A stretch of 61,848 bases of DNA from positions 1 through 61,848 of the forward strand of contig NZ_NFVA01000038.1 of the NCBI RefSeq assembly GCF_002264395.1, given 5' to 3'. A program made the position numbers and the translations under genes. Source of the DNA: Paenibacillus sp. VTT E-133291. GTDB lineage: Bacteria > Bacillota > Bacilli > Paenibacillales > Paenibacillaceae. The notes beneath the pieces were generated by a model. That model saw nothing but the letters and a program-made list of their open reading frames with translations. It did not search any database and was not told the DNA's origin. Positions 8,275-17,230 of the stretch are shown in pieces; the first letter of the stretch is position 1, and each line of letters opens with the position of its first letter.

Positions 8275-9675
8275 TTAGCCTTCGCTACCAAGGAATACAT
8301 AACGGAGAACGATCAGAATCGCAAGTACCCACATCATCCAGTGAATATCGTATTTCTTCTTACCCGCAAGGTTAGCTACAGAAGCAAGAATTACATAAGT
8401 TACGATACCGAAGGAAATACCGTTAGCGATATTATAAGTGAACGGCATGATAACAAGCGTAAGGAATGCTGGAATCGCAACAACCATATCTTGAAAATCA
8501 ATTTGACGAATTGATTGTGCCATCAGCACACCTACGACGATCAATGCTGCGGCTGTAGCAGATCCAGGAATAAGAGCAACCACCGGAGCAAGGAACAATG
8601 CAAGCAAGAAACATACGCCAGTTGTTACAGCCGTAAGACCTGTACGTCCACCTTCAGCAACACCTGCCGCGCTTTCTACAAAAGCAGTAGTAGTCGAAGT
8701 ACCCAGTGCCGCACCACCTGCTACAGCAACTGCATCGACAAACATTGCATTACCTACACGTCTATTACCTTCTTCAGGGTTATCCATAATACCTGCACGT
8801 TGAGCTGTACCTACAAGTGTACCAAATGTATCAAACAGCTCTACAAATGTGAAGGTTGCAATCGCCGAAACAATACCTGTGTGCAGGATACCATCCCAGT
8901 CAAATTGGAAGAAGTTCAATTGTGTGAAATCAGGAACCCAAGGCGTTGCCGGACTGGACAATGCGCTGAAATCAACTACGCCCATCAACATACCAGCGAC
9001 AGTTGTTCCCAAGATACCGAATAAAATTGCACCTTTAACGTTCAATACCATCAGGATAGAGATTAGAAGAAGTCCGATAATTACCAATTGTACATTGGAA
9101 TTCTCTAGGCTACCCATGTGAATGATAGTTTCAAAGGAAAGGACATCTGTGAAAGTGTTAGCAGGAATGTCTTTACCAGCTTCAACACCAATCGTCATGA
9201 GTCCACTGTTCTTAAGACCAAGGATCGTAATGAACATCCCGATACCCACTGTAATCGCATGTTTCAAGCTGTCAGGAATTGCAGTTAGTAAGATCTGTCG
9301 CACTCGAGTTACAGTCAGCAAGATAAAGATCAAACCGGAAATAAATACGGCTGTCAGACCCATTTGCCAAGTGAATGGATGCTCTGATGTGGCGGAAGAT
9401 AGAATTACGGAAGCAAAATATGCGTTAAGTCCCATACCAGGTGCCAATGCCACTGGAAAGTTTATGAACACGCCCATTGCGATGGTGAAAATACCTGCTG
9501 CCAGCGCAGTCGCTAGAAATACAGAATACCAGCCCATATCAATACGGCCAAATGCTGTTAAAGTACTCGGATTAACCGACAAGATGTAAGCCATTGCCAT
9601 GAACGTGGTCAAACCCGCCATGATTTCTGTACGAACTGTGGTGCCGTTCTCTTTCAACTTGAAAAACCGATTCAA
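8275..9675 (-). CDS. pbuG: NCS2/AzgA-family guanine/hypoxanthine permease
   Basis: Integral membrane purine:proton symporter of the AzgA-like NCS2 branch. The start MNRFFKLKENGTTVRTEIMA and the segments TFMAMAYILSVNP, ALAPGMGLNAYFA and FVELFDTFGTLVGTA are family signatures, and 466 residues with about 12 helices is the expected size. The start is TTG with GGGGGAG 6 nt upstream; no nearby ATG fits better. It is monocistronic, with its own promoter, PurR-like boxes and guanine-type riboswitch upstream and a terminator downstream. This regulation points to guanine/hypoxanthine rather than adenine uptake. Confidence 0.93.
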   Translation of the reverse strand: MNRFFKLKENGTTVRTEIMAGLTTFMAMAYILSVNPSTLTAFGRIDMGWYSVFLATALAAGIFTIAMGVFINFPVALAPGMGLNAYFASVILSSATSEHPFTWQMGLTAVFISGLIFILLTVTRVRQILLTAIPDSLKHAITVGIGMFITILGLKNSGLMTIGVEAGKDIPANTFTDVLSFETIIHMGSLENSNVQLVIIGLLLISILMVLNVKGAILFGILGTTVAGMLMGVVDFSALSSPATPWVPDFTQLNFFQFDWDGILHTGIVSAIATFTFVELFDTFGTLVGTAQRAGIMDNPEEGNRRVGNAMFVDAVAVAGGAALGTSTTTAFVESAAGVAEGGRTGLTAVTTGVCFLLALFLAPVVALIPGSATAAALIVVGVLMAQSIRQIDFQDMVVAIPAFLTLVIMPFTYNIANGISFGIVTYVILASVANLAGKKKYDIHWMMWVLAILIVLRYVFLGSEG

Positions 9676-9712
9676 ATTGTTCTCCCCCTAAGGTATGTTG
9701 TGTCTGACAGCA

Positions 9713-9745
9713 ACAAAAAGCCGGTATCTGATAGACACCGGCTCG
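9713..9745 (-). terminator. pbuG: riboswitch-controlled terminator
   Basis: On the minus strand the hairpin GAGCCGGTGTC / GATACCGGC with a short loop is followed by TTTTTG. It lies between the purine aptamer and the pbuG start and is the likely OFF structure of the switch. Confidence 0.88.
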
Positions 9746-9807
9746 AAAAAAAGAGTAGTACCCGTGACCATAGCCCTAAATCCAGGACCATGTGGGGTTG
9801 CTCTGCT

Positions 9808-9888
9808 CTTCTTAATCGTAGCCAGGTCATTACGGTGACCTCGTAGAAACTTCCAGGCCAATTCCCGGAAATATACGAAAGAATTATG
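9808..9888 (-). ncRNA. purine (guanine-type) riboswitch aptamer
   Basis: Read on the minus strand, all purine-aptamer parts are present in order. They are the UAUA start of J1/2, the P2 stem UCCGGG/CCUGGA with an AAUUGG loop, J2/3 AGUUUCUAC, and P3 AGGUCA/UGACCU closing a CCGUAA loop. J3/1 is GGCUAC. The ligand-pairing position is C (GCUAC, not GUUAU), which predicts guanine/hypoxanthine specificity. P1 is weak outside CGUA/UACG. A terminator follows about 65 nt later, then pbuG. Confidence 0.94.
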
Positions 9889-9903
9889 TTGTTGTGCTCT
9901 ATC

Positions 9904-9933
9904 ATTTTAGGTGGATACCACATAAGTTGTCAA
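9904..9933 (-). promoter_or_regulatory. sigma-A promoter of the pbuG transcript
   Basis: On the minus strand a perfect -35 TTGACA is separated by 18 bp from -10 TAAAAT. Transcription would start just before the riboswitch aptamer. Confidence 0.85.
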
Positions 9934-9939
9934 TGATAA

Positions 9940-9981
9940 AAAGCGAACATTTTCGACTTTATTTTTTCCATTGTTCGTAAA
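9940..9981. promoter_or_regulatory. candidate PurR operator (two convergent PurBoxes)
   Basis: Two CGAAC-core boxes face each other: AAAGCGAACATT on the plus strand and TTTACGAACAATG on the minus strand, 18 bp apart. This is close to the paired PurBox arrangement recognised by PurR in Bacillus. They lie immediately upstream of the -35 of pbuG, consistent with repression in addition to riboswitch control. Confidence 0.6.
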
Positions 9982-10085
9982 TCACACATTTCCAAGCTTT
10001 TATCTACTGTAAAACCAGCTCTAGTTATGTAGCTTATTAACTATCCAATCACTATTTGCATGGGTATATTTCCCTATAATTCTAG

Positions 10086-10550
10086 TTATTGATTCTTGGA
10101 GTACATATAACTATGCCAAGAATTAGCTAAATGCCCTATCGCTAAACAAACTACTGCAATACTCAAAAAAATAGATTTCCCCCAAATCGCTGCCAATCCG
10201 AATGCACATACTGGGAGAACTGCCATCGGGATCGGAATAAAAACTAAAGGGTCCCATAATAATTTAAATTGCTGCCCCTTAACTATATATCGAACCCATA
10301 GACCATAATAAACAACGATAAACAAGACGATGAAAGCAGCTATCACACCGAATTTCACATGTTGAAAGTTATCCTTTGAGATTGCAAGAATGCCGATACA
10401 ACCCAATTGCCCTACTCTCTCCAAAATTGTAAAGACCGGTCCTGCATCTCGAACACCAGCAGGTGCATTCTCAGGTGGAAACTTAATCATTAGCAAACTA
10501 GGTGCAAGGATAATTAAGGCCATTAGTGTGCCGAGAAGAGAAAACCCCAT
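10086..10550 (-). CDS. small integral membrane protein of unknown function
   Basis: 154-residue hydrophobic protein with about four predicted helices: residues 3-22 (SLLGTLMALIILAPSLLM), 68-88 (FGVIAAFIVLFIVVYYGLW), 100-120 and 124-143. The first outer or inner loop is FPPENAPAGVRDAG. No family was recognised. RBS GGGAGAAATTAAC precedes the ATG. It is monocistronic, between the pbuG control region and a divergent carboxylesterase. Coding status is supported by its length, the ribosome site and coherent membrane topology. Confidence 0.65.
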   Translation of the reverse strand: MGFSLLGTLMALIILAPSLLMIKFPPENAPAGVRDAGPVFTILERVGQLGCIGILAISKDNFQHVKFGVIAAFIVLFIVVYYGLWVRYIVKGQQFKLLWDPLVFIPIPMAVLPVCAFGLAAIWGKSIFLSIAVVCLAIGHLANSWHSYMYSKNQ

Positions 10551-10870
10551 GTTAATTTCTCCCTAAGATAGATTTTTCCCATTTTATCACATTCATATAA
10601 AGCAGCTATATAGCGTCTATCACATTTTTTGATAAGACTTTATCGCATAAAAATCCTATGGGATCAAATTAGCGAGGAACTCTAGAGGGCGGAATTTTGC
10701 TGCATAAGGGAATCTTGACTTTTTTATCATGAATATTTTCTTATCCTAAGACCAGACCTGCTGACCTCCGGAAAAGAAGCAAAGAATAAGGATAAAGCAG
10801 ATAAGTTTCCTATATTTTTCACTATCCTTCTTTTATTATAATTGGGCTATCTTATGTAAGGGGGATTTCC
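10551..10870. other. divergent intergenic region with carboxylesterase promoter
   Basis: 320 bp without a gene, between the small membrane protein (minus) and the carboxylesterase (plus). A consensus -10 TATAAT lies at 10837-10842, about 30 bp before the esterase start, with only a poor -35 (TTTTTC). A TTATCCT...AGGATAA inverted repeat with a spacer of roughly 50 nt lies upstream and may be incidental. No terminator, riboswitch or small ORF was recognised. Confidence 0.4.
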
Positions 10871-12448
10871 ATGATGACAGCAAAAAATTTCGTATGTTCC
10901 TCAACAGAACCCATTGTACAGACTAAAGCCGGAAAAATAAGAGGCTTTCAGGTCAACGGCACTTACACCTTCCACGGGATAAAGTACGCAGATGCCAAGC
11001 GCTTCCAGATGCCCACAGAAATAGCGCCTTGGGAGGGAATTAAGGATGCACTCGCTTACGGTTATGTGTCTCCCATGTTAACCCAGGATCAGCCCGTCAT
11101 GGAAGTGCTGGTTCCTCACCGTTACTGGCCTATGGATGAGCATTGTCAGCATCTGAACATCTGGACCCAGAGCCTTGAACCGCAGGCCAAAAAACCTGTT
11201 ATGGTATGGCTACACGGGGGCGGGTTCGCTGCTGGCTCTTCTATTGAGCAGGTAGCTTATGAAGGAGACAAGCTTAGCGAGTTCGGCGATGTGGTCGTAG
11301 TAACCTTAAATCACCGATTGAATATTCTGGGATACATGAACCTGTCTGCTTTTGGAGATAAATACGTCAATTCCGCTAATGCCGGAAATGCCGATATGGT
11401 GGCAGCTTTAAAATGGGTTCAGGAAAACATTACAGCTTTCGGCGGTGACCCGGACAATGTGACCCTCTTCGGACAGTCTGGTGGCGGTATGAAGGTATGG
11501 ACACTAATGAATACTCCGGCAGCAGACGGTCTGTTCCATAAGGGCGTTATCCAGAGCGGATTAATTGATGGGTTTTTGGACACCCGGAAGACCGATAGCA
11601 CTGCCATAGTAAAGGCACTGTTAGCAGAGCTTAATATGGGCGTGGCCGAAGTGGAAAAATTGGAAGCGGTTCCTTATCATCAGTTAGCTGCAGCTTATAA
11701 TAAAGTTGCACCAGCGCTCGCAATGCAAGGGGAATACATTGGCGGCAATCCTATGCCTAATGAATTCTATGTAGGCGATCCTAGAGAGGTGGGCTTCACC
11801 GAACATGCGAAGACCATTCCGGTATTGATTGGTAGCGTATTTGGTGAGTTCGCTTTTGGTCCCGGTGTCCCTAACAAGCAGGACGCGACTGAGGAAGCCA
11901 CCATGGAGATGCTGACTCAAAAGTATGGCAGTCATACGGAAAATCTTGTCGCACAATTTAGGGAATCGTATCCGGATAAACACTTGTCTGACCTGCAATT
12001 CTTAGATACCTTCTTCCGTATTCCAACCAAGGACTTTATTGAGAAGAAATCCGTACACGAGGAAGCGCCTACCTACTCCTACTTGTTTGCTTATGAATTT
12101 CCTTTTGAGGGCGGCAAGATAGCATGGCACTGCGCTGAGATCCCTTTCGTATTCCATAATACGAAACGTGTTCCTGTGTGCCTCATTCCGGGAGTTTCCG
12201 ATCGGATGGAGGAACGTATCTGTGGTGCCTGGATAAGCTTTGCACGCTATGGCAATCCTAACATCCCTTCCCTCCCCCAGTGGCCGGCATGTAAACCGGG
12301 AGATGAGGTAACCATGATTTTTGACCGCAACTGTGCAGTAAAGCATAATTTTGACCATGCGTTGATGGATACTTTATTGAAAACGAACCCGAAGCTGCCT
12401 TTCCTCCCAAGCAATGAGGACGAAGAGGAAGGATTTATTTTGCATTAA
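10871..12448 (+). CDS. type-B carboxylesterase (COesterase family)
   Basis: Alpha/beta-hydrolase of the carboxylesterase-B/para-nitrobenzyl-esterase family, hydrolysing carboxylic esters; no signal peptide is seen, so probably cytoplasmic. Visible signatures are the oxyanion-hole WLHGGGFAAGSS (about residues 113-124), nucleophile serine in LFGQSGGGMKVW (about 198-209), and the C-terminal His region AWHCAEIPFVFHN (about 416-428). The nucleophile elbow is GQSGG rather than the common GESAG. At 525 residues it is slightly longer than many bacterial members. Start: ATG after AAGGGGGAT. Monocistronic, with a strong hairpin terminator downstream shared with the convergent gntR gene. The natural substrate is unknown. 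Confidence 0.9.
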   Translation: MMTAKNFVCSSTEPIVQTKAGKIRGFQVNGTYTFHGIKYADAKRFQMPTEIAPWEGIKDALAYGYVSPMLTQDQPVMEVLVPHRYWPMDEHCQHLNIWTQSLEPQAKKPVMVWLHGGGFAAGSSIEQVAYEGDKLSEFGDVVVVTLNHRLNILGYMNLSAFGDKYVNSANAGNADMVAALKWVQENITAFGGDPDNVTLFGQSGGGMKVWTLMNTPAADGLFHKGVIQSGLIDGFLDTRKTDSTAIVKALLAELNMGVAEVEKLEAVPYHQLAAAYNKVAPALAMQGEYIGGNPMPNEFYVGDPREVGFTEHAKTIPVLIGSVFGEFAFGPGVPNKQDATEEATMEMLTQKYGSHTENLVAQFRESYPDKHLSDLQFLDTFFRIPTKDFIEKKSVHEEAPTYSYLFAYEFPFEGGKIAWHCAEIPFVFHNTKRVPVCLIPGVSDRMEERICGAWISFARYGNPNIPSLPQWPACKPGDEVTMIFDRNCAVKHNFDHALMDTLLKTNPKLPFLPSNEDEEEGFILH

Positions 12449-12484
12449 TCAATCCCCCATCGAAAAACTCTTTGATTCGGGTCA

Positions 12485-12534
12485 AAAAAACTCCCTTCTG
12501 TCTGCTAAATATCGCAGATAAAAGGGAGTTTTTC
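12485..12534. terminator. bidirectional terminator between esterase and gntR
   Basis: Arms AAAAACTCCCTT and AAGGGAGTTTTT enclose an inner TCTGC/GCAGA stem, with A- and T-runs on both sides, so it can serve both convergent genes. Its sequence resembles the terminator after guaA at 15592-15642. Confidence 0.9.
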
Positions 12535-12554
12535 TAATCCATTATTATTATTGG

Positions 12555-13298
12555 TTAGCCTTTAGACATATTTAACTTTAAATTTGAGAACTGCTGTGGG
12601 ATATAAAATTTATTATACATTAACGGATAATCTGGCTCCGTTGTGTCGTACAGGGTTTCTAGTAGTAAAAAGCACTCGTTCTGCCCCATTAATTTACCTT
12701 TCCGATCAGCTAAGTTAACGGTATGCGTATATTTAATTTCAATATTCCCATGGTTAGCATCTACGTAGGCCTTGTTCTCTAGAAAATCCAGCATTCTCTC
12801 TTTATTATCAAGATCCAAAGATAACCTCTCTACTGCTTGCATGGACATAAAAGTAAAAGCGTAAGCATGTAGCTCTCCTCCTACTCTATACAAGCGTTCT
12901 AAAGCTACAACTGCAGATGAATCTCTTCTTAATACTTGTTTGGTATGTTCCGTTTGCGGGTCCAGCCGATAATGTAAATCTACTTGGTCAAATATGCTTA
13001 TATGACATTTATGCATGGGGTTGCTCAGTTTCTCTAATTGAATATCCTCTTGTTTATAAGAAGACTCAAGTACAAAGTTTCCCTTACCGCGTACATTTCT
13101 AACTAATCCATCATCTTGCAAAAGAACTAAAGCTTGCCGTAAAGTAGCGCGACTAACCCCGAGTTTTTTGGCTAAATCCGGTTCTGAAGGAAGCTGACTA
13201 CCTACGAGGTATTCTCCTTTGTTAATCTGAAGAAGAAGCTCATCATATACATTGATATAAAGCGGCCGTTTCAATTTATCTAGTTTATGTGTGTTCAT
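12555..13298 (-). CDS. GntR family regulator, HutC/UTRA subfamily
   Basis: Probable DNA-binding repressor with an effector domain. Residues 1-75 form the GntR winged helix (IQ-less start RPLYINVYDELLLQINKGEY, then GSQLPSEPDLAKKLGVSRAT and LRQALVLLQDDGLVRNVRGK). Residues about 95-240 form a UTRA-type ligand domain (VVALERLYRVGGELHAYAF, FLLLETLYDTTEPDYPLMYN). The 247-residue length is normal. It follows deoB on the same strand but is separated from it by a strong hairpin. Context suggests control of the deoB-deoD genes by a nucleoside or sugar phosphate; the deoD promoter has a fitting palindrome. No such palindrome lies before gntR itself. Confidence 0.88.
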   Translation of the reverse strand: MNTHKLDKLKRPLYINVYDELLLQINKGEYLVGSQLPSEPDLAKKLGVSRATLRQALVLLQDDGLVRNVRGKGNFVLESSYKQEDIQLEKLSNPMHKCHISIFDQVDLHYRLDPQTEHTKQVLRRDSSAVVALERLYRVGGELHAYAFTFMSMQAVERLSLDLDNKERMLDFLENKAYVDANHGNIEIKYTHTVNLADRKGKLMGQNECFLLLETLYDTTEPDYPLMYNKFYIPQQFSNLKLNMSKG

Positions 13299-13377
13299 TC
13301 ATCTGATGTCCTTTTCTCCCCATTATGACACATCGTTTTTCAAGCGACAAGGAATGTCATTCTCTGCTTCAATCACA

Positions 13378-13418
13378 ACGTAAAAACCTCCAAACAGAAA
13401 CTTTGGAGGTTTTTACGT
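13378..13418. terminator. terminator hairpin between deoB and gntR
   Basis: Perfect 17-bp arms beginning ACGTAAAAACCTCC close a CAGAAA loop. A/T runs lie inside the arms, so it can terminate in either direction. It lies just after the deoB stop and would limit readthrough into gntR. Confidence 0.85.
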
Positions 13419-13426
13419 GATATCAA

Positions 13427-14605
13427 TTATTTAAGAAATGGCAAGAAAGACTCACCGTTGTCTGGCATATCAACATCAAAGTTATCTGCTATAGTCGCAC
13501 CGATATCAGCAAAGGTATCATGCTCAGGTAATGCGCTATTGTCCTTTAATTGCTTGGAATACACTAGGACAGGAATAAACTCACGAGTATGGTCTGTACC
13601 AGGGAAGGTCGGGTCATTTCCATGGTCAGCCGTAATGATTAACAAATCATCTTCTCGGATGGAATCGAATACCTCATCTAATCGTTTATCGAATGCCTCT
13701 AATGCTCTTCCGTAGCCTTCCGGATCACGACGATGACCGTATAAAGCATCGAAATCAACTAAATTCAAAAAGCTCATTCCAGTGAAGTCTTTCTTAATTA
13801 CATCAAGCAGTTTATCCATACCATCCATATTGTCTTTTGTACGAATGGATTCTGTAACGCCTTCACCATCGAAAATATCATTGATTTTACCAATGGCGAT
13901 GACATCATAACCTCCGTCTTGCAAGCTATTCATAACGGTTTTATGAAATGGCTTTAAGGCATAGTCATGACGATTAGAGGTTCTCGTAAATTTCCCAGGT
14001 TCGCCTAGATAAGGTCTAGCGATGATACGACCAATTAAATAGGCAGGGTCTTTAGTAATTTCCCGAACCTTTTCACAAATATCATATAACTCTTCTAAAG
14101 GAATGATTTCTTCATGAGCTGCAATTTGGAGAACCGGATCAGCAGAAGTATAGACGATCAGATCCCCTGTTTTCATTTGATGTTCGCCATATTCATCAAG
14201 AATAGCCGTTCCACTTGCAGGCTTATTCGCTACTACTTTTCGGCCAGTGATGTCCTCAATCTGTTTAATTAATTCGTCCGGAAATCCATTTGGATATACA
14301 TTAAAGGGTTGATCAATATTTAAACCCATGATTTCCCAATGACCTGTCATTGTATCTTTCCCGACTGATTTTTCCTGTAGTTTAGTATAATAAGCAAGTG
14401 GTTTCTCAGCTTTCGGAACTCCCAAAATTTCTTCAATATTAGATAGACCTAATTTGGCTAGGTTCGGCAGATTTAATCCGTTCATATGTTCTGCAATATG
14501 TAGTAGGGTATGGGAACCCACATCGTTAAATTGATCCGCATCTTTTCCTTCTCCAATGCCTACTGAATCCATGACGATCAAATGTACACGTTTAAATTTC
14601 TTCAT
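13427..14605 (-). CDS. deoB: phosphopentomutase
   Basis: Interconverts (deoxy)ribose-1-phosphate and (deoxy)ribose-5-phosphate in nucleoside salvage; a cytoplasmic alkaline-phosphatase-superfamily enzyme with two metal ions. Signatures: [20 protein letters not shown] at the N-terminus, [14 protein letters not shown] with the phosphorylated Thr, and [20 protein letters not shown] at the C-terminal metal site. The best start is the ATG preceded by AAAGGATGAGCG, four codons inside the longest frame, giving 392 residues, the family norm. It follows deoD by about 100 bp; the two enzymes act in sequence, since DeoD releases ribose-1-phosphate. A hairpin terminator follows. Confidence 0.95.
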   Translation of the reverse strand: MKKFKRVHLIVMDSVGIGEGKDADQFNDVGSHTLLHIAEHMNGLNLPNLAKLGLSNIEEILGVPKAEKPLAYYTKLQEKSVGKDTMTGHWEIMGLNIDQPFNVYPNGFPDELIKQIEDITGRKVVANKPASGTAILDEYGEHQMKTGDLIVYTSADPVLQIAAHEEIIPLEELYDICEKVREITKDPAYLIGRIIARPYLGEPGKFTRTSNRHDYALKPFHKTVMNSLQDGGYDVIAIGKINDIFDGEGVTESIRTKDNMDGMDKLLDVIKKDFTGMSFLNLVDFDALYGHRRDPEGYGRALEAFDKRLDEVFDSIREDDLLIITADHGNDPTFPGTDHTREFIPVLVYSKQLKDNSALPEHDTFADIGATIADNFDVDMPDNGESFLPFLK

Positions 14606-14704
14606 TTTTACGCTCATCCTTTATCTAGTAGTATGACCCTCTGATTTCCGACCTAACAAAACCCCAAATAAAATCATTGCTAAAGCTGAAGTGAAGGAGG
14701 TCAT

Positions 14705-15421
14705 TTATGCTAATTCTAATGCGATCTCCATCATTTTAGTAAATGCAGTTTGGCGTTCCTCCGGAGTGGTCTTTGCTCCTGTAATAAGATGATCACTCAC
14801 GGTTAGAATGCATAACGCCTTTACACGTGCTTGGATAGCGTTCCAGTAGAGTGCTACAGATTCCATTTCAACGGCCAAAATCCCTACATCTTGCCACTTT
14901 TTATTAGCTGCCTGATCCGCGTTATAAAATATTTCACTAGATAAAATATTACCGATATGAACCTTTTGTCCTTGATTATCCGCTATTTTCTTCGCTTTCT
15001 CCAATAGCTCATAGGAAGCCGTCAACGGATATTGTCCAGGTAAATTAAATTGATGACCGTAATTGGAGTCCGTTGCAGCTCCCATACCGAAAATCACATC
15101 GTATAATTCAATGTTTTCTTGCATGGCTCCACAGGTACCAATTCTGATTAAATTCTTAACTCCAAATACATTGATTAATTCCCAAGAATAAATCCCCATG
15201 CTCGCTGGACCCATTCCCGTACCCATTACAGAGACTTTCTTGCCTTTATACGTCCCGGTATATCCTAACATGCCTCTTACCTCGTTAAAGCACTGGTAAT
15301 CTTCTAAAAAGGTTTCCGCTATAAATTTTGCTCTTAAAGGGTCTCCAGGCAACAGAATCGATTCAGCGATCTCTACTCCGTTTGGTTTAATATGAGGTGT
15401 TTCTTTGGTAGTAGTCATCAT
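14705..15421 (-). CDS. deoD: purine nucleoside phosphorylase, DeoD type
   Basis: Hexameric-type phosphorylase that splits purine (deoxy)nucleosides to base and (deoxy)ribose-1-phosphate. Signatures: LLPGDPLRAKFIAE (phosphate site), FNEVRGMLGYTGTYKG, SVMGTGMGPASMGIYSWEL, NLIRIGTCGAM, the sugar-binding AVEMESVALY, and LTVSDHLITG with the catalytic Asp. 238 residues is standard. RBS AAAGGAG lies 9 nt from the ATG. It is first in the deoD-deoB unit and is preceded by a promoter with a palindromic operator. Confidence 0.95.
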   Translation of the reverse strand: MMTTTKETPHIKPNGVEIAESILLPGDPLRAKFIAETFLEDYQCFNEVRGMLGYTGTYKGKKVSVMGTGMGPASMGIYSWELINVFGVKNLIRIGTCGAMQENIELYDVIFGMGAATDSNYGHQFNLPGQYPLTASYELLEKAKKIADNQGQKVHIGNILSSEIFYNADQAANKKWQDVGILAVEMESVALYWNAIQARVKALCILTVSDHLITGAKTTPEERQTAFTKMMEIALELA

Positions 15422-15459
15422 TTTGATTGGCTCCTTTAGTAGAAAATGTATTTATTTAT

Positions 15460-15480
15460 CTTGTCTATTTTTTAGACAAG
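15460..15480. promoter_or_regulatory. palindromic operator candidate upstream of deoD
   Basis: Perfect inverted repeat CTTGTCTA-N5-TAGACAAG (8-bp arms), directly downstream of the predicted -10. GTCTA/TAGAC half-sites are typical of HutC-type GntR regulators, although the 5-bp spacer is larger than usual. A further GTCTAAAA copy lies inside the promoter spacer. The likely ligand is the GntR protein encoded downstream of deoB. Confidence 0.55.
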
Positions 15481-15483
15481 TAC

Positions 15484-15512
15484 AATTTATCATAACTTTT
15501 AGACGGTTGCAA
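15484..15512 (-). promoter_or_regulatory. putative deoD promoter
   Basis: On the minus strand -35 TTGCAA and -10 TAAATT are separated by 17 bp, immediately upstream of the operator palindrome. The -10 matches consensus only partly. Confidence 0.5.
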
Positions 15513-15591
15513 GCCCTTTCAATTAAACGTATTCATGAAGGATTTATGAAAAACGAACGGTGTCTCCATAACAATTATTAACTTGGAAAAT

Positions 15592-15642
15592 AAAAAAACT
15601 CCCTTTATTTGCTAATCGCGCAAATAAAAGAGAGTTTTTTTT
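15592..15642 (-). terminator. terminator of guaA
   Basis: On the minus strand AAAAACTCTCTTTTATTTGC pairs with a GCAAATAAAGGGAG-type arm around a GCGATTA loop, followed by a long T run. It lies about 20 bp after the guaA stop. It shares the ACTCCCTT, TGCTAA and GAGTTTTT blocks with the terminator at 12485-12534. Confidence 0.85.
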
Positions 15643-15664
15643 GAAATCTATTGTTGCTCAGATC

Positions 15665-17203
15665 CTATTCCCACTCAATCGTTGCAGGTGGTTTCGAAGT
15701 TACATCGTACACGATACGGTTTACGTTCTCTACTTCGTTGACGATACGTACAGAGATTTTCTCAAGCACATCCCACGGAATACGTGCCCAGTCAGCCGTC
15801 ATGCCGTCGATGGAAGTTACTGCACGAATACCTACGGTGTAAGAATACGTACGAGCATCACCCATAACCCCTACACTCTTCATGTTCGGCAATGCGGTGA
15901 AGTACTGCCAAATTTCACGGTCTAAACCTGCTTTGGCAATTTCCTCACGTAAAATGAAATCAGAGTCACGCACAATAGTAAGCTTCTCCTCTGTCACTTC
16001 ACCCAGTACACGGATAGCAAGTCCCGGACCTGGGAAAGGCTGACGCCAAACAATAGCACGCGGCATTCCTAGCTCTTCACCCAATTTACGAACCTCATCC
16101 TTGAATAAGGTATTCAAGGGCTCGATCAAGCTGAATTTCATATCTTCCGGCAAACCGCCTACATTGTGATGGGATTTAATGGTTTGAGCTGTAGCCGTTC
16201 CGCTCTCAACGATATCCGTATATAACGTACCTTGTGCCAGGAATGCGAAATCTCCGAGCTTGGCCGATTCTTCGTCAAAGCAGTAAATGAACTCATTACC
16301 AATGATTTTACGCTTTTGTTCTGGATCTTCAACGCCTGCAAGCTTGCTCATGAAGCGCTCGCGTGCATCGATTTTCACAACATGAATATCGAATTTACCG
16401 ACGAAGGTCTCCATAACACTTTCCGCTTCACCTTTGCGCAGAAGGCCATGATCAATAAACATACAAGTCAATTGGTCACCGATTGCACGGTGAATAAGCA
16501 TTGCAACTACGGATGAATCTACGCCACCGCTAAGTGCGCAGAGTACTTTTTTATCTCCGACTTGGTTACGGATATCTTGAATGGCTTCATCGATAAATGA
16601 TTCCATTGTCCATTTTCCGTCGCAACCACAAACTTCGTACAAGAAGTTCGAGATCATCTCATTACCATGTACAGAGTGACGCACTTCTGGGTGGAATTGA
16701 ACGGCGAACAATTTGCGCTCGTCATTGCTCATTGCCGCGATTGGCGCACTTTCAGTTCCTGCATCCAGCTTGAAGCCTGTTGGAAGTTCAACTACATGGT
16801 CTCCGTGGCTCATCCATACCGTCTGACGGCTCTCTAGCCCAGCAACTAATGCAGTACCTTCTTCAAAATCAATATCGGCTTTACCATATTCACGTTTAGC
16901 GGAGCGTTCCACTTTACCGTCAAGTTGGTGAGCCATTAGCTGCATACCATAGCAAATACCGAAGATAGGTACTCCTAAATCATAGATCGCTGGATCTACA
17001 TGTGGAGCATCTTCAGCATATACACTGCTAGGGCCACCAGAGAAGACAATCCCTTTAGGTGCAAGTGCTTTGATCTTGTCTACTGGCGTATTGTACGGCA
17101 AAAGTTCGCTGTATACTCCCAGGTCCCGAATTCTGCGCGCGATAAGTTGGTTGTATTGTCCCCCAAAATCGAGAACGACGATAATTTCATTTGGCTTATT
17201 CAT
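15665..17203 (-). CDS. guaA: GMP synthase (glutamine-hydrolysing)
   Basis: Converts XMP, ATP and glutamine to GMP in the last step of de novo guanine nucleotide synthesis. Class I glutamine amidotransferase domain (residues 1-195): [19 protein letters not shown], nucleophile Cys in FGICYGMQL, and His-Glu in [11 protein letters not shown]-pyrophosphatase domain (about 200-390): [18 protein letters not shown]-loop. Dimerisation domain: [16 protein letters not shown], ending KPPATIEWE. The start chosen is the ATG preceded by GGGAGG at 7 nt, giving 512 residues; a 19-codon in-frame extension lacks a ribosome site and covers the promoter. It is monocistronic. Confidence 0.96.
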   Translation of the reverse strand: MNKPNEIIVVLDFGGQYNQLIARRIRDLGVYSELLPYNTPVDKIKALAPKGIVFSGGPSSVYAEDAPHVDPAIYDLGVPIFGICYGMQLMAHQLDGKVERSAKREYGKADIDFEEGTALVAGLESRQTVWMSHGDHVVELPTGFKLDAGTESAPIAAMSNDERKLFAVQFHPEVRHSVHGNEMISNFLYEVCGCDGKWTMESFIDEAIQDIRNQVGDKKVLCALSGGVDSSVVAMLIHRAIGDQLTCMFIDHGLLRKGEAESVMETFVGKFDIHVVKIDARERFMSKLAGVEDPEQKRKIIGNEFIYCFDEESAKLGDFAFLAQGTLYTDIVESGTATAQTIKSHHNVGGLPEDMKFSLIEPLNTLFKDEVRKLGEELGMPRAIVWRQPFPGPGLAIRVLGEVTEEKLTIVRDSDFILREEIAKAGLDREIWQYFTALPNMKSVGVMGDARTYSYTVGIRAVTSIDGMTADWARIPWDVLEKISVRIVNEVENVNRIVYDVTSKPPATIEWE

Positions 17204-17230
17204 TACGAGCCTCCCTTGATTATTGGATTC

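Noticed and set aside
8515..9589. Long plus-strand frames antisense to pbuG
   Set aside because: Shadows of the permease reading frame; Cys/Thr/Ser-rich or hydrophobic by complement, with no RBS.
9672..9923. Minus-strand open frame of 83 codons upstream of pbuG
   Set aside because: It runs through the purine aptamer and the terminator; the RNA structure explains the sequence and there is no ribosome site.
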